Below are positions 21,014 through 30,406 of a stretch of 64,000 nucleotides of DNA, piece after piece (position 1 is the stretch's first letter; the number at the start of each line of letters is the position of its first letter). The position numbers and the translations under genes are program-made. The notes below the pieces were generated by a model. The model worked only from the letters and a program-made list of their open reading frames with translations, ran no database searches and was not told the origin of the DNA. This DNA comes from Bacteroidales bacterium (lineage in GTDB: Bacteria; Bacteroidota; Bacteroidia; Bacteroidales; PXBB01), in contig PXBB01000020.1 in NCBI GenBank assembly GCA_003565735.1, forward strand, positions 1 through 64,000, in the 5' to 3' direction.

Positions 21014-22830
21014 AGTTTCACCCTTTTGTTATACCTTTTATTGCCGGTGTTGTATTTTTATTAATACTCATTGTTTTCAGGCTAAAACAGTGGCTTAAGG
21101 GTCTTGACAGAAAACAGCATTTTTTTGTAAAACAAAATTTTCTGAGTCTGAAAACTTTATACGCTATTGTTGAAGTCTTTAGAGAAAGCCTGTTGCATTT
21201 TAAGATATACCGTAAGAATCCTGTATTGGGTTATATGCATATGAGCCTGGCTTTTGGATGGTTTATGCTTATTGTTTTTGGTAAAGTAAAGTCTGTTTTG
21301 TATGCCGGTTCTTTTTTTGAACCTATGTGGCTGAGCATTTTTTTCAACTTCTTCGTTACTTCTAATGAGCCTTATCCCTATGCTGCTGTCATGACTTTTC
21401 TGATGGATTTTTTTCTTTTAATTGTGCTTTCAGGATTGCTTATAGCATTTGTCAAACGCATATATTCACGCTTAGTGGGAATGAAAAAAACCACAAAGCA
21501 CATTTTGATAGACCGTATAGCTTTAGTAGCTCTTTGGGGTATTTTCCCTCTGAGGCTTTTTGCAGAAGCTTCTTCGTCGGCATTGTATGAGAACGGGGGT
21601 TTCCTGACAGCAGGTGTAGCGCAAATGTTTAGTGAAAACTTTGCAAGCATTGTTGAACTGCCTTTATGGTGGGCATACTCCCTGAGTCTCTCAATTTTCT
21701 TTTTTACGCTGCCTTTTTCACGGTATATGCATATACCGGCAGAAGTTGTTATGATATTTCTGAAAAAATGGGGTGTAAAAACCAATGAACACCATTCAGG
21801 ATTTACTAATATTCAACTGCATGCCTGTGCCAAATGTGGCATATGTATTGATGCATGCCAGCTTGATTTTGCAGCCTCTCAAAAAAATGTCCAATCTGCT
21901 TACTTTATTGGAGATGCACGCTATAATAAGCTAACAGAGGATGTTGTTAACAACTGTTTAATGTGCGGAAGGTGCCATGAAGCTTGTCCTGTAGGCATTG
22001 AGCTGACCATGATTAGACAACAATACCGTAATAAAAAAGAAATGCCGGGTAAGCTGTATTACAATTATGTAGATTTGAATGGATACCATGCTAATGTTGA
22101 TATAATATATTATGCGGGTTGCATGACCCATTTGACGCCGGGGATAATCATATCAATGAAAAAAATATTCCAGGCTGCAGGGATGTCTTATTGGTTTATG
22201 GATGAAGAAAAAGGGGTGTGCTGCGGACGTCCTTTACGGCAGCAGGGTTTTGTACAGCAAGCCAAAGATCTTGTCCATAAAAATTTAAGAATGATACATG
22301 GTGCAAATGCCAAACTTTTGGTTACATCCTGTCCTATTTGCTATGTCTCTTTTAAGGAAGAATATGCTTTGCAAATACCACTGATGCATCATACAGAATT
22401 TATTGAAAGCCTTATTGATGATAAAAAAATAAGCCTTGAGTCGAAAGCCATAACAGCTGTTTATCATGACCCTTGCGAGCTGGGACGTAATGCACAGATT
22501 TATGATGCTCCCAGAAATGTATTAAAACATCTTAACTTGAAAACTTCTAAATGTGAAAAAAATAATGGTTTGTGTTGTGGCAGCAGCTTGTCTAATGCAG
22601 TTTTAGATTTAGACCATCAGATTAAGGTGCGTGATAATGCTTTAAATGTTTTACTTGAGAAGAATCCTGATGTGCTGGTTACAGCTTGTCCGATGTGCAA
22701 AAAAGCCTTTACGCATGGGCATAAAGTGGCTGTGATGGATATTGCTGAAGTCGTGGCAAAACACCTTAATGAAGTTAAAACAAAAAAACAACTTTCAGAA
22801 AAACCCGAAATGATTACATTTGCAAAATAA
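21010..22830 (+). CDS. Membrane-anchored HdrD/DsrK-like (Fe-S)-binding protein
   Basis: 606 aa; N-terminal TM segments, CAKCGICIDACQLDF and CLMCGRCHEACPVGI, then two intact CCG modules (YYAGCMT..GVCCGRPL..TSCPICYV and HDPCELG..GLCCGSSL..TACPMCKK); ATGA overlap with the upstream gene. Confidence 0.88.
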   Translation: MKFHPFVIPFIAGVVFLLILIVFRLKQWLKGLDRKQHFFVKQNFLSLKTLYAIVEVFRESLLHFKIYRKNPVLGYMHMSLAFGWFMLIVFGKVKSVLYAGSFFEPMWLSIFFNFFVTSNEPYPYAAVMTFLMDFFLLIVLSGLLIAFVKRIYSRLVGMKKTTKHILIDRIALVALWGIFPLRLFAEASSSALYENGGFLTAGVAQMFSENFASIVELPLWWAYSLSLSIFFFTLPFSRYMHIPAEVVMIFLKKWGVKTNEHHSGFTNIQLHACAKCGICIDACQLDFAASQKNVQSAYFIGDARYNKLTEDVVNNCLMCGRCHEACPVGIELTMIRQQYRNKKEMPGKLYYNYVDLNGYHANVDIIYYAGCMTHLTPGIIISMKKIFQAAGMSYWFMDEEKGVCCGRPLRQQGFVQQAKDLVHKNLRMIHGANAKLLVTSCPICYVSFKEEYALQIPLMHHTEFIESLIDDKKISLESKAITAVYHDPCELGRNAQIYDAPRNVLKHLNLKTSKCEKNNGLCCGSSLSNAVLDLDHQIKVRDNALNVLLEKNPDVLVTACPMCKKAFTHGHKVAVMDIAEVVAKHLNEVKTKKQLSEKPEMITFAK

Positions 22831-22862
22831 AATAACAAGCAACATTAAAAAAAACAGATAAC

Positions 22863-24116
22863 ATGGAAGATATTTTTGATAGGTTAAAAAAAACAAGAGG
22901 CCCTTTAGGCAAATATCAGGAAAAAGCGGAAGGTTACTTTATGTTTCCCGAACTTGAAGGTGAAATAGCACCACGTATGAATTTTCTTGGTAAAGAGGTT
23001 CTTACATGGAGTTTAAACAATTATTTAGGCTTGGCCAATCATCCCGAGGTGCGAAAGGTTGACGCCGAAGCGGCTGCCAAATATGGTATGGCCTATCCGA
23101 TGGGTGCTCGTATGATGTCGGGACAAACGAAATACCATAAAGAGTTGGAGGAAAATCTGGCTTCATTTGTGTGTAAACCCAGTGCGTATTTGCTTAACTA
23201 TGGCTATCAAGGTATGGTTTCAATTATTGATTCATTGCTGACAAGAAATGATGTGGCTGTTTATGATTCCGAATCGCATGCTTGTATTCTTGATGGCTTA
23301 AGGATGCATATTGGCAAAAGATTTGTTTTTCCGCATAATGATATGCAAAATTTAAGAAAGCAGCTGGAAAGAGCTGTTGCTATTGCTCAAAAACAAAATG
23401 GTGGCGTGTTGGTTATTACCGAAGGGGTTTTTGGCATGGCAGGCGATTTAGGCAAACTTGATGAAATTGCAGCATTGAAAAAAGAGTTTAAATTTCGATT
23501 GTTAGTGGACGATGCTCACGGCTTTGGTACTATGGGAAAAACCGGAGCCGGAGTAGGCGAGTTTTATGGTGTTCAGGATGAAATTGACGTGTTCTTTTCT
23601 ACTTTTGCTAAAAGTATGGCTGGAATTGGCGCTTTTGTAGCCGCTGAAAAAGAAATCATTGATTTTCTTAAATACAATATGCGTTCTCAGATTTTTGCCA
23701 AGTCACTACCCATGCCTATGGTTATTGGGGCTCTTAAAAGACTGGATATGCTGATAAATGAACCACAACATAAAGAAAAGTTATGGCAAATTACCAAAGC
23801 ACTGCAGAGTGGTCTTAAAGAAAATGGTTTTGACATTGGTAAAACGCAGTCTCCTGTAACACCTGTTTATTTCAATGGTACTGTAGCACAAGGGACAAAT
23901 ATTGTCGTTGATTTAAGAGAAAACTATAATATTTTCTGCTCTATTGTGGTCTATCCCGTTGTTCCCAAAGGCGTTCTTATGTTACGCATTATTCCTACAG
24001 CTGCTCATAGCCTTGAAGATGTACAATACACCATAGAAGTTTTTAGTGAAATCAAGAAAAAGTTGAACAAAGGCTATTACGATACCGAAGTTATGCAAAA
24101 CATGAAAGTTGGTTAA
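22863..24116 (+). CDS. Alpha-oxoamine synthase, SPT-like (serine palmitoyltransferase / cysteate fatty acyltransferase type)
   Basis: 417 aa; TWSLNNYLGLANHPEVRKVDAEAAAKYGMAYPMGARMMSGQTKYHKELE, LLVDDAHGFGTMGKTGAG, FSTFAKSMAGIGAFVA (PLP Lys). Confidence 0.88.
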   Translation: MEDIFDRLKKTRGPLGKYQEKAEGYFMFPELEGEIAPRMNFLGKEVLTWSLNNYLGLANHPEVRKVDAEAAAKYGMAYPMGARMMSGQTKYHKELEENLASFVCKPSAYLLNYGYQGMVSIIDSLLTRNDVAVYDSESHACILDGLRMHIGKRFVFPHNDMQNLRKQLERAVAIAQKQNGGVLVITEGVFGMAGDLGKLDEIAALKKEFKFRLLVDDAHGFGTMGKTGAGVGEFYGVQDEIDVFFSTFAKSMAGIGAFVAAEKEIIDFLKYNMRSQIFAKSLPMPMVIGALKRLDMLINEPQHKEKLWQITKALQSGLKENGFDIGKTQSPVTPVYFNGTVAQGTNIVVDLRENYNIFCSIVVYPVVPKGVLMLRIIPTAAHSLEDVQYTIEVFSEIKKKLNKGYYDTEVMQNMKVG

Positions 24117-24185
24117 AGATTGTTCAAGGATAAATTAATATTTCACAGCATCTTATTGCTGCTTGCATAGCTTTGCGCCATAAAA

Positions 24186-26192
24186 TTACTGATTCAACAG
24201 CTTGTCTGTTTTCAGGAGTTCGTTTTCTGTTGAATATACGCTGATTAGATAAATCCCACTGGCAAAGTTTGTGTTTGTTTGAAAGCGGTAATCATTAATC
24301 CTTTTGTGTAAAACTTTTTGCCCATTGGTATTGAAAACAATTATATCCCCAATTTTATCTTTCCCTTGGGCTTCGACATGAAGCATGTTGTCATGGAAAA
24401 GCACTGTGATAGAATTTTGTTTTTCAAAACAGCTTTCAGCTGATAGTGATGCGGGTAACAGATGTAACAAAAACCTGTTATGATACATGCCTTTATCAGA
24501 CTTGAAGGTGTAATTGCTGTTATTTTTTAAATCCAACCATGCGTCCTCTTCTCTGTCCTCAAGAAAAACTCTGTAATCAGTAGAAAAACCATTCATGCTA
24601 CTAAAAACCATTTCAAAGAGTCCTTGCTCATGTGCGAGAAATCCTAAGGGAATTACTATGGGCTCCTGAGGATTAGGGATAGCATTGATGGCAAATTTCT
24701 GATTATTTAATATGCTAAATATTTGTGGTAGAAAATCATTATCAGAAAACATTTTTTGGGCATCATAGTTGATGTCAAAAGCCATTGATGCATTAGAATT
24801 AATTGTTATTGCGGTTTCATCAGCCTTGTTGTCTTTATTTAACGAGATATGTAAAGCCGGTTTTTTATTATTGTCAGCTTTTTTATAAAAAGGTTGACAG
24901 TTGTGTACCAAGGCATTGGTGTCCAAAGTAACTGTCCCTTGTGTTTGTCCTTGTGTTACCTGAACCCAAAAAGCTTGCATGGGAGGGATATAGGGTGTGC
25001 CACCATTAATGCCAACTCCATTGACATAAGAGGCTATATTATCATTAATTTTTCTAAAATGAATGGCGCTGTTGAGATGGGTAAGATTGGTTGCTGTTGC
25101 CGTAACAGAGTCCCAGTGCAAAGTTGATGGATAAGGGTTCCCAATCAAATTCCATCCATAATTATTGACGCCATTATGAGTTCTGTAGAGATTATTATAT
25201 ACTTGTTCTCCCTTGTTTGGTGTACCTTCAACTTGCAGTAGCTTTGTTTGACCTGAATACCTGGTGACATAACCACGCACGACTTCAAGCGTAGGCGATG
25301 TAACATGCTCCCATGCAGCATTTTGTGAATCATATTCATAGAGGGCATCGGCATCAGCAAATGCTGTTAAGGGCATATCGCTAACGGGCATGGCTATATA
25401 CCACCCACTTGAAGTTAAATCAGGAAAATTTTGTTCGTAGGTAAAATCTCCTCCTATTATACTTTCGCCTTTATCAATAAAGGAGGCCCCGTTAAGGCTT
25501 ACTTCATCAGATTTCAAAGTCAAATGTCTTTTTAAATTTAAAACGCCATCCCTTTCTATAGTCACTGCGGCGCAGGGCTCTATAACCATATCAAAGGCCT
25601 TTAAGGTGTCATAAGGTGAAATATCCAATACCCCATCACTTATACGTGCCGAAATAAGAGAATCCGGTGGTCCGTAGTTCCATGAACCAGTTGCGTATGT
25701 TGTAAATCCTGCAAAATATAACCGAAAACGTGTATCATTATTCATCCCTGTAGTATGAAAGGCATACAAGTGATTTTTTCGGAAATCTATAAGTGAATCA
25801 ATCAACAAATCGTGCAAATAGATACGTATGTTTGCATCAATTGTAGCAAAATCATGCGCCCAGAGTATCAAACTGTCAACGCTGTTGTTTCTGATACCTA
25901 CCTTGAATGCTGTAAATGCTTCAACTAATGGCACTGAATTGATTGAGTAAGTTGTTGTGCCAACAAAATTCTTTGTCCAAATTTGCAAATTTTGCTGACC
26001 AAGAAATTTTGGAGCATCATATGGGGGGTCAAAGTTGTAGGTAGCATCTTGCAAAAAGCGAACAATACTCTCATCATTGATTGATGTGTTTTGCTTTTTA
26101 GCTACTGAAATTCTTAGCCTTGAGTTTTCCTGGGCCATAGTAAATTTGCCAATACAAGCAATAATGAAAAATATGGTAATGTTTTTTATCAT
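24186..26192 (-). CDS. Hypothetical secreted protein with T9SS C-terminal sorting domain
   Basis: Signal peptide MIKNITIFFIIACIGKFTMAQ; C-term IVFNTNGQKVLHKRINDYRFQTNTNFASGIYLISVYS. The track start at 26213 is a TTG inside a CAAATTTA (-7 on minus strand) element, so ATG at 26192 is preferred. Confidence 0.8.
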   Translation of the reverse strand: MIKNITIFFIIACIGKFTMAQENSRLRISVAKKQNTSINDESIVRFLQDATYNFDPPYDAPKFLGQQNLQIWTKNFVGTTTYSINSVPLVEAFTAFKVGIRNNSVDSLILWAHDFATIDANIRIYLHDLLIDSLIDFRKNHLYAFHTTGMNNDTRFRLYFAGFTTYATGSWNYGPPDSLISARISDGVLDISPYDTLKAFDMVIEPCAAVTIERDGVLNLKRHLTLKSDEVSLNGASFIDKGESIIGGDFTYEQNFPDLTSSGWYIAMPVSDMPLTAFADADALYEYDSQNAAWEHVTSPTLEVVRGYVTRYSGQTKLLQVEGTPNKGEQVYNNLYRTHNGVNNYGWNLIGNPYPSTLHWDSVTATATNLTHLNSAIHFRKINDNIASYVNGVGINGGTPYIPPMQAFWVQVTQGQTQGTVTLDTNALVHNCQPFYKKADNNKKPALHISLNKDNKADETAITINSNASMAFDINYDAQKMFSDNDFLPQIFSILNNQKFAINAIPNPQEPIVIPLGFLAHEQGLFEMVFSSMNGFSTDYRVFLEDREEDAWLDLKNNSNYTFKSDKGMYHNRFLLHLLPASLSAESCFEKQNSITVLFHDNMLHVEAQGKDKIGDIIVFNTNGQKVLHKRINDYRFQTNTNFASGIYLISVYSTENELLKTDKLLNQ

Positions 26193-26401
26193 GACGTCAT
26201 TTTTTTTATACAAATTTACGTTTTTTTATTTATCGAAAGATTGTTTTATTTTTATTGTTCATTCGGCATACTATTCAATAACTACTTTCATAAAAATATG
26301 TAACTTTGTTTAAGTGCGTAAAAGAGCTTAAGATCTTTTTTAACTTTTAACAGCAATAAGCCGGCGCAAACATTTATTAAAAAAATAAAAATATAGTTTT
26401 A

Positions 26402-27922
26402 ATGAAAATATTATCAGCATCACAAATTCGCGCAGCGGATCAATATACAATTGAGCATGAACCCATTGCTTCTATTGACTTAATGGAGAGGGCATCACGT
26501 ACACTGTATAATTGGATAACAAGTTATATGAGTAAGTCTCAAGATTTTGTAATTTTTTGTGGGACAGGCAACAATGGTGGTGATGGCTTGGCATTGGCCA
26601 GAATGCTTGCAGAAGATAACAAAAAAGTACGCGTGTACATCTTATCTTATTTTAGTAAAAAGTCAGATGATTTTTCAATTAATGAGATGCGTTTAAAAAA
26701 GCTGAAGAATGTTGAGGTTTTTTCAATAAATCAAGCGGATGTTTTGCCTGTCATAAGAAAAACTGATGTAGTGGTGGATGCTATTTTTGGCTCGGGTTTA
26801 TCAAAGCCAGTTTATGGTTTTACAGCCCAAATAATCAAGCATATTAACAAGGCCGGTGCTAAAATTATTGCTGTTGATATACCTTCAGGTTTATTTTGCG
26901 ATACCAATAAGAACAATGATGGCGCTATAGTAGAGGCAGATATTACACTTACCTTCGAATGTCCTAAAAAAGCTTTTATGTTGCCGTATTATGGCTCGAA
27001 GGCAGGTATTTTTCATGTGCTGAATATTGGTTTGCATAAGGGCTATATAAATACTTTACCCACGCAAAATTATTATACTGACATTTCGGATATCAGTCAA
27101 ATTATTAAAAAAAGGGATAAGTTTTCCTATAAAAATAAACATGGTCATGCACTACTTATCAGTGGTTCTCACGGAAAAACAGGGGCTTCGATTTTGGCCT
27201 CAAAAGCTTGCCTGATGGCCGGTGCAGGCTTGCTTACAGCTCATATACCTGCTGAAGCCTATCAGATTTTGTTAACAAAAGTACCTGAAGCTATGGTTGA
27301 AACCGATATTGACGAAAGAATCATTACGCAACTAACAAAAATAAACAGCTATGATGCTGTTGGCGCCGGCCCGGGTTTAGGTACCCACAAAAAGACAGCA
27401 CAGGTGATTGAACAACTGATTGATACAGCACAATGCCCTATGGTATTAGATGCTGATGCTTTGAATATTTTAGCATCCGAACCTTTGTTTTTGGATAAAA
27501 TGCCCGATCATACCATTCTAACACCTCACTTGAAAGAGTTTGAAAGGCTTTCCGGATGCTCTTTTCAAAATGGTGAGGATTGCTTAGAGGTTTTGGTAGA
27601 TTTTTGCAAAAAGTATAAATGTATTGTCGTCTTTAAAGGTGCGCACAGTTGTGTATGTACACCTCAAGGGCATTTGTTTTTCAACAGTACCGGAAATAGT
27701 GGGATGGCTACAGCAGGAAGTGGCGATGTGCTCACGGGAATTGTTCTGGCTTTTTTAGCACAATCATACGAACCTTTACAAAGTGCGCTTGCAGCTGTCT
27801 ATATTCACGGCCTTGCAGCTGACCTGGCTATAGAAACAGATGCCTCAGAAGAAAGTCTTTTGGCAGGGGATATCAGTATGAATCTTGGAAAAGCTTTTAA
27901 AAAGCTACACTCTCTATCATAG
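26402..27922 (+). CDS. nnr: Bifunctional NAD(P)H-hydrate epimerase / ADP-dependent NAD(P)H-hydrate dehydratase
   Basis: 506 aa; FCGTGNNGGDGLALARML (epimerase), AVGAGPGLGTHKKTAQ and FNSTGNSGMATAGSGDVLTGIVLAFLAQ (dehydratase). Confidence 0.95.
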   Translation: MKILSASQIRAADQYTIEHEPIASIDLMERASRTLYNWITSYMSKSQDFVIFCGTGNNGGDGLALARMLAEDNKKVRVYILSYFSKKSDDFSINEMRLKKLKNVEVFSINQADVLPVIRKTDVVVDAIFGSGLSKPVYGFTAQIIKHINKAGAKIIAVDIPSGLFCDTNKNNDGAIVEADITLTFECPKKAFMLPYYGSKAGIFHVLNIGLHKGYINTLPTQNYYTDISDISQIIKKRDKFSYKNKHGHALLISGSHGKTGASILASKACLMAGAGLLTAHIPAEAYQILLTKVPEAMVETDIDERIITQLTKINSYDAVGAGPGLGTHKKTAQVIEQLIDTAQCPMVLDADALNILASEPLFLDKMPDHTILTPHLKEFERLSGCSFQNGEDCLEVLVDFCKKYKCIVVFKGAHSCVCTPQGHLFFNSTGNSGMATAGSGDVLTGIVLAFLAQSYEPLQSALAAVYIHGLAADLAIETDASEESLLAGDISMNLGKAFKKLHSLS

Positions 27923-27941
27923 CTGACACTTTGCCATTTCT

Positions 27942-28472
27942 TTATATCTTTCCGGAAATGATATTTTTTTTTGGTTTATAGAAAAAATATTGCGTTGCTA
28001 AAAGGAGGATAATTGTAAACGCAGAGCTTAACAGTATGCGTGATAAGGTGACGAATAATTCTCGAAAGTGAAAAACTTCAACAAAAAACAAAAGGCTGTG
28101 ATGACTTAGGGTTAGAATAGAAACATAAGTGAAAAACCAGCGTAATCCCATATCCTGTATCATGGGTTGAGCATCAGCTTCGTAATCCCTGACACCTGAG
28201 AGTAACGCTTGAATATAAGGACGCAGAAAAGCCATCAGCACACATGCTGAAGCATGCATGCCAGGCGTATGTGCGAACATGTCGATGGTTAAACCCGTTA
28301 AAAAGCCTGCTATTAAAGTCAACCATTTGGGTGTATTGAATGGTAAAATTAAGATAAACAATATATAAACATACGGGTTTATAAAGCCTGATAGTTGTAT
28401 GTTGTTAAGCACAACTACCTGCGCACTTATAAGTAGTACAAAGCTGATAATATATCTAAAGAAAATAATCAT
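27942..28472 (-). CDS. mreD: Rod shape-determining protein MreD
   Basis: 176 aa, polytopic membrane protein, 4-nt overlap with mreC and same strand as mreB/mreC. Confidence 0.85.
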   Translation of the reverse strand: MIIFFRYIISFVLLISAQVVVLNNIQLSGFINPYVYILFILILPFNTPKWLTLIAGFLTGLTIDMFAHTPGMHASACVLMAFLRPYIQALLSGVRDYEADAQPMIQDMGLRWFFTYVSILTLSHHSLLFFVEVFHFRELFVTLSRILLSSAFTIILLLATQYFFYKPKKNIISGKI

Positions 28473-29299
28473 TCTTTAAGGGTTTGATTTTCCAAATATT
28501 GTTGTTCGTGTCGCATCAGATTTTCAATTACATAAACATAACTTAAATTATTAAAATCTACACCAAGGTCAACTTCTATAGTGAAAAAGTTGTCAGCCTC
28601 TTTAAACGAGTAGTTATTTATAGTACCAATAAAAATGTTTTCAGGAAAAATAGCTGAGAATCCACTTGTAACAATAGAATCTCCTTTTTCAAGTGTCACA
28701 TGAAGTGGAATGTCATTGAGTGACGCTTTTCTATAATCTACACCATCCCAAACAAGCGAACCCATATGGTTGAGGCGTTTAATTTTAGCTGATATTTTGG
28801 TGTTAGCATTTAAGACAGACATTACCGTTGCATAATTTTGCGAGACGCCTGTAATAATACCAATTATTCCATCAGCTGAAATGACCCCCATGTCTTTTTT
28901 TATGCCGTGCTGACTTCCTTTGTTCAGGGTTATGTAATTTCTTCTTTTATGAATGCTGTTATTAATAACTTTAGCTGTCCGGTATTTATACTTTTGCTGG
29001 TATATGGTATCTTCAACTATGATAAAGTTGCGGTCTGCTATAAAAAAAGCATCTTGTTGTTTTTCTCTTAAAAGGGCATTTTCTTTTGCAAGACTTCTGT
29101 TAACGGATGCTAATGAAAAATAGTTGTAAACACCATCAACTTGCTCTGTTAGTTGACCGAAAAAGTCATTAGTTTTATTAATAAAGGCAGCCCTATGGTA
29201 GTTGTTGTGCTGTATTATAAGCGTAAAACAGATAAATTGTAATATGATAAACAGAAAAAAGGCGTAATTTTTCCAGATAAAGTTAAAAATCTGATGCAT
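28469..29299 (-). CDS. mreC: Rod shape-determining protein MreC
   Basis: 276 aa; N-terminal TM then coiled coil, KYRTAKVINNSIHKRRNYITLNKGSQHGIKKDMGVISADGIIGIITGVSQNYATVMSVLN. Confidence 0.95.
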   Translation of the reverse strand: MHQIFNFIWKNYAFFLFIILQFICFTLIIQHNNYHRAAFINKTNDFFGQLTEQVDGVYNYFSLASVNRSLAKENALLREKQQDAFFIADRNFIIVEDTIYQQKYKYRTAKVINNSIHKRRNYITLNKGSQHGIKKDMGVISADGIIGIITGVSQNYATVMSVLNANTKISAKIKRLNHMGSLVWDGVDYRKASLNDIPLHVTLEKGDSIVTSGFSAIFPENIFIGTINNYSFKEADNFFTIEVDLGVDFNNLSYVYVIENLMRHEQQYLENQTLKE

Positions 29300-29351
29300 A
29301 ATATATTAGAAAAAATGTTGCCAATCACAAAGTTTAAGCATTAATGCTTGC

Positions 29352-30374
29352 TTATTTGATAAGGAATGTAAACTTATCGAAATTTTTAAGGGCAATGCCG
29401 GTTCCTCTAGCAACAGCTCTTAGGGGATCTTCTGCAATATGAACGGGCAGTTTGGTTTTGATAGAGATTCTTTTATCAAGACCTCTAAGCAAAGAGCCAC
29501 CACCAGCCAGATAAATACCCGTACGATAGATGTCAGCAGCCAATTCAGGTGGCGTCAGCTCCAGTGCATTTAGTACTGCTGTTTCAATTTTAATAATAGA
29601 TTTATCAAGAGCGTGAGCTATTTCACTATAGTTTACCGTAATTTCTTTTGGTATTCCGGTAAGCATATCGCGTCCATGCACTGCATAGTCTTCAGGAGGG
29701 TTCTCAATATCTGACATGGCAGCACCGGCTTCAATTTTGATTCTTTCTGCAGTACGCTCGCCTATATGGATGTTGTGCTGTTTACGCATATACTCTTCAA
29801 TATCACTATTGAAGTCATCACCGGCTATACGAATGGATTTATTACATACAATACCGCCTAAAGCAATAACAGCTACTTCAGTAGTTCCACCTCCAATATC
29901 AATAACCATATTGCCTGTAGGTTCAAGCACATCAATGCCTATACCAATGGCCGCTGCCATAGGCTCGTGAATAAGTCTTACTTCTTTGGCTCCGGCTTGT
30001 TCGGCAGAATCTCTTACAGCACGCTCTTCAACTTCTGTAATGCCTGAAGGAATACATATCACCATTTTTAGCGAGGGGGGAAACAAGGATTTTTTGGGTG
30101 TAACCATTTTTATCATTTCCCGAATCATGTATTCTGCTGCCTGAAAATCAGCAATAACACCATCGCGCAGCGGCTTCATTGTTTTTATATTTTCATGTGT
30201 TTTGCCATGCATTAACATGGCTTTTTTACCTACGGCAATAATTTTTTGTGTGGCGCGGTCAATAGCTACAATAGATGGCTCATCCACTACTACTTTATCA
30301 TTATGTATAATAACTGTATTGGCTGTACCCAGGTCGATTGCAATTTCTCGGGTTAAAAATGAAAAAAGTCCCAT
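29352..30374 (-). CDS. mreB: Rod shape-determining protein MreB
   Basis: 340 aa; EIAIDLGTANTVIIHNDKVVVDEPSIVAID, NMVIDIGGGTTEVAVIALGGIV. Confidence 0.98.
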   Translation of the reverse strand: MGLFSFLTREIAIDLGTANTVIIHNDKVVVDEPSIVAIDRATQKIIAVGKKAMLMHGKTHENIKTMKPLRDGVIADFQAAEYMIREMIKMVTPKKSLFPPSLKMVICIPSGITEVEERAVRDSAEQAGAKEVRLIHEPMAAAIGIGIDVLEPTGNMVIDIGGGTTEVAVIALGGIVCNKSIRIAGDDFNSDIEEYMRKQHNIHIGERTAERIKIEAGAAMSDIENPPEDYAVHGRDMLTGIPKEITVNYSEIAHALDKSIIKIETAVLNALELTPPELAADIYRTGIYLAGGGSLLRGLDKRISIKTKLPVHIAEDPLRAVARGTGIALKNFDKFTFLIK

Positions 30375-30406
30375 GAGATATATGTATTTGTATTTATGAT
30401 TTAGTA

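Noticed and set aside
21378-21785. ORF 135 aa antisense to the membrane Hdr-like subunit
   Set aside because: Antisense shadow; the plus-strand frame has clear Fe-S and CCG motifs.
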